Shown here: positions 5,997 through 6,643 of the stretch, piece after piece
Layout of the letters: each line of letters begins with the position of its first letter
How positions within the stretch are numbered: position 1 is the stretch's first letter
Notes under the pieces: generated by a model
What the model was told of the DNA's origin: nothing
The model's input: the letters and a program-made list of their open reading frames with translations, nothing else
Database searches by the model: none
Assembly (NCBI GenBank): GCA_011055475.1
Contig: DSDH01000654.1
Coordinates: 1-6,643, forward strand
DNA from: Phycisphaerales bacterium
Lineage (GTDB): Bacteria > Planctomycetota > Phycisphaerae > Sedimentisphaerales > Anaerohalosphaeraceae
DNA: 6,643 bases
Direction of reading: 5' to 3'
Position numbers and translations under genes: made by a program

Positions 5997-6643
5997 TTAG
6001 GACGCGGCCGTGATCAGACCGACTACGGCCCCCGGATTCGTGGTGTCGCCCACGTTGAAGACGTTCACGTCGATCCGCTCCACGGCCCGGATGCCCGTCT
6101 GATAGTTGCCGAAGTACACGTCGCGGCTGGCCTCGATGGTGAACGCCTTGCGCTCGGCCAGGTACGCGGCGACCCGCAGGTCGCCCAGCAGGGCGCAAAT
6201 CTGGCTGTTGGCCTCAGTGCTCGGCATGGCCGACGTGAACACGACCGGGTAGCCGTACAGATACCGGCCCTTGCGATCCGACAGAATGTCGAACAGGTTC
6301 GCGATTCCGGCGGCCTCGGCCAGCGGGTAGACGACCGAGTAGTAGAACTTCTTGGACATAAACCACGCGGCGTCCTCATCCACGTCCTCCGGCAACAGCT
6401 CCACCACGCCCCGGAAGTCGCCGAGGGTCAACTCGCTGTAGGCGTTGCCGGTGCCGACCTTCAGACCGGCGATGTTGCCGATGGTGGCATCGACGTTTCG
6501 CAGCGCGCCGACGATCCCGGTCATGCCAAAGTAGGTCTCGGTCCCGTCGCCCGCAAACCCGACCAGGTCTTCCTGCTTGGCCATGCTGCGGGCGGTGCTG
6601 CGGCCGACAATCTCGCCGACGCCGACCATCGCGTCCTCATCCA
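5997..6643 (-). CDS. HK97-type phage major capsid protein, C-terminal part
   Basis: About 215 residues are visible; the frame is open to the window edge, so the N-terminal part lies beyond 6643 (an internal Met at 6629 is not a credible start). The product is the shell protein of a tailed-phage head. Typical C-terminal features appear in order: a FAGDGTETYFGMTGIVGAL segment (the region where these proteins carry a GDG...GxxG loop), an ELTLGDFRGVVELLPE helix region, AAWFMSKKFYYSVVYPLAEAAG (spine helix and turn), KGRYLYGYPVVFTSAMP (the conserved LxGYPV strand), ALLGDLRVAAYLAER, and the closing strand VYFGNYQTGIRAVERIDVNVF. HK97 family capsids usually run 300 to 400 residues or more, so roughly half is missing here. 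The stop is TAA at 5999-5997. An encapsulin shares this fold but is less likely given the phage-like neighbour. Confidence 0.88.
   Translation of the reverse strand, partial: DEDAMVGVGEIVGRSTARSMAKQEDLVGFAGDGTETYFGMTGIVGALRNVDATIGNIAGLKVGTGNAYSELTLGDFRGVVELLPEDVDEDAAWFMSKKFYYSVVYPLAEAAGIANLFDILSDRKGRYLYGYPVVFTSAMPSTEANSQICALLGDLRVAAYLAERKAFTIEASRDVYFGNYQTGIRAVERIDVNVFNVGDTTNPGAVVGLITAAS

Overview
The window is about 62% GC by eye and reads as bacterial chromosome with a fragment of phage DNA at its right end. The gene styles suggest an environmental Gram-negative-type bacterium: a periplasmic DegP/DegQ-type protease with two PDZ domains, an Hsp20 chaperone, an EamA-type permease and a large uncharacterised protein. 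A planctomycete-like organism is possible, but no rRNA, tRNA or marker gene is present to fix the taxon.

Left part, plus strand (1-2850). A leader with three T-tracts spaced 20 bp apart precedes a clear sigma70-type promoter (TTGCAC, 17-bp spacer, TAGAAT) whose -10 box lies inside a dyad. It drives a two-gene operon: a 572-residue cytosolic protein of unknown function with a possible transglutaminase-like Cys-His-Asp core, then a ten-helix DMT/EamA permease that overlaps it by four bases (ATGA).

Middle part, minus strand (2992-5110). Transcribed toward the permease are an Hsp20 small heat-shock protein and, 81 bp downstream, an HtrA/Deg serine protease with signal peptide, complete catalytic triad and two PDZ domains. 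A hairpin lies between the two genes and a second, bulged hairpin with a short T-run closes the convergent gap. The pair looks like a proteostasis operon with a cytoplasmic holdase and an envelope protease. A sigma54-like box lies about 100 bp upstream of hsp20.

Right part, minus strand (5290-6643). A gene-free stretch of roughly 450 bp carries a 28-bp tandem repeat. It separates the stress genes from the tail of a phage head cassette: the C-terminal half of an HK97-type major capsid protein, running off the window, then a small probable virion protein, closed by a strong intrinsic terminator. The repeat-rich gap is the likely junction between host chromosome and phage-derived DNA.
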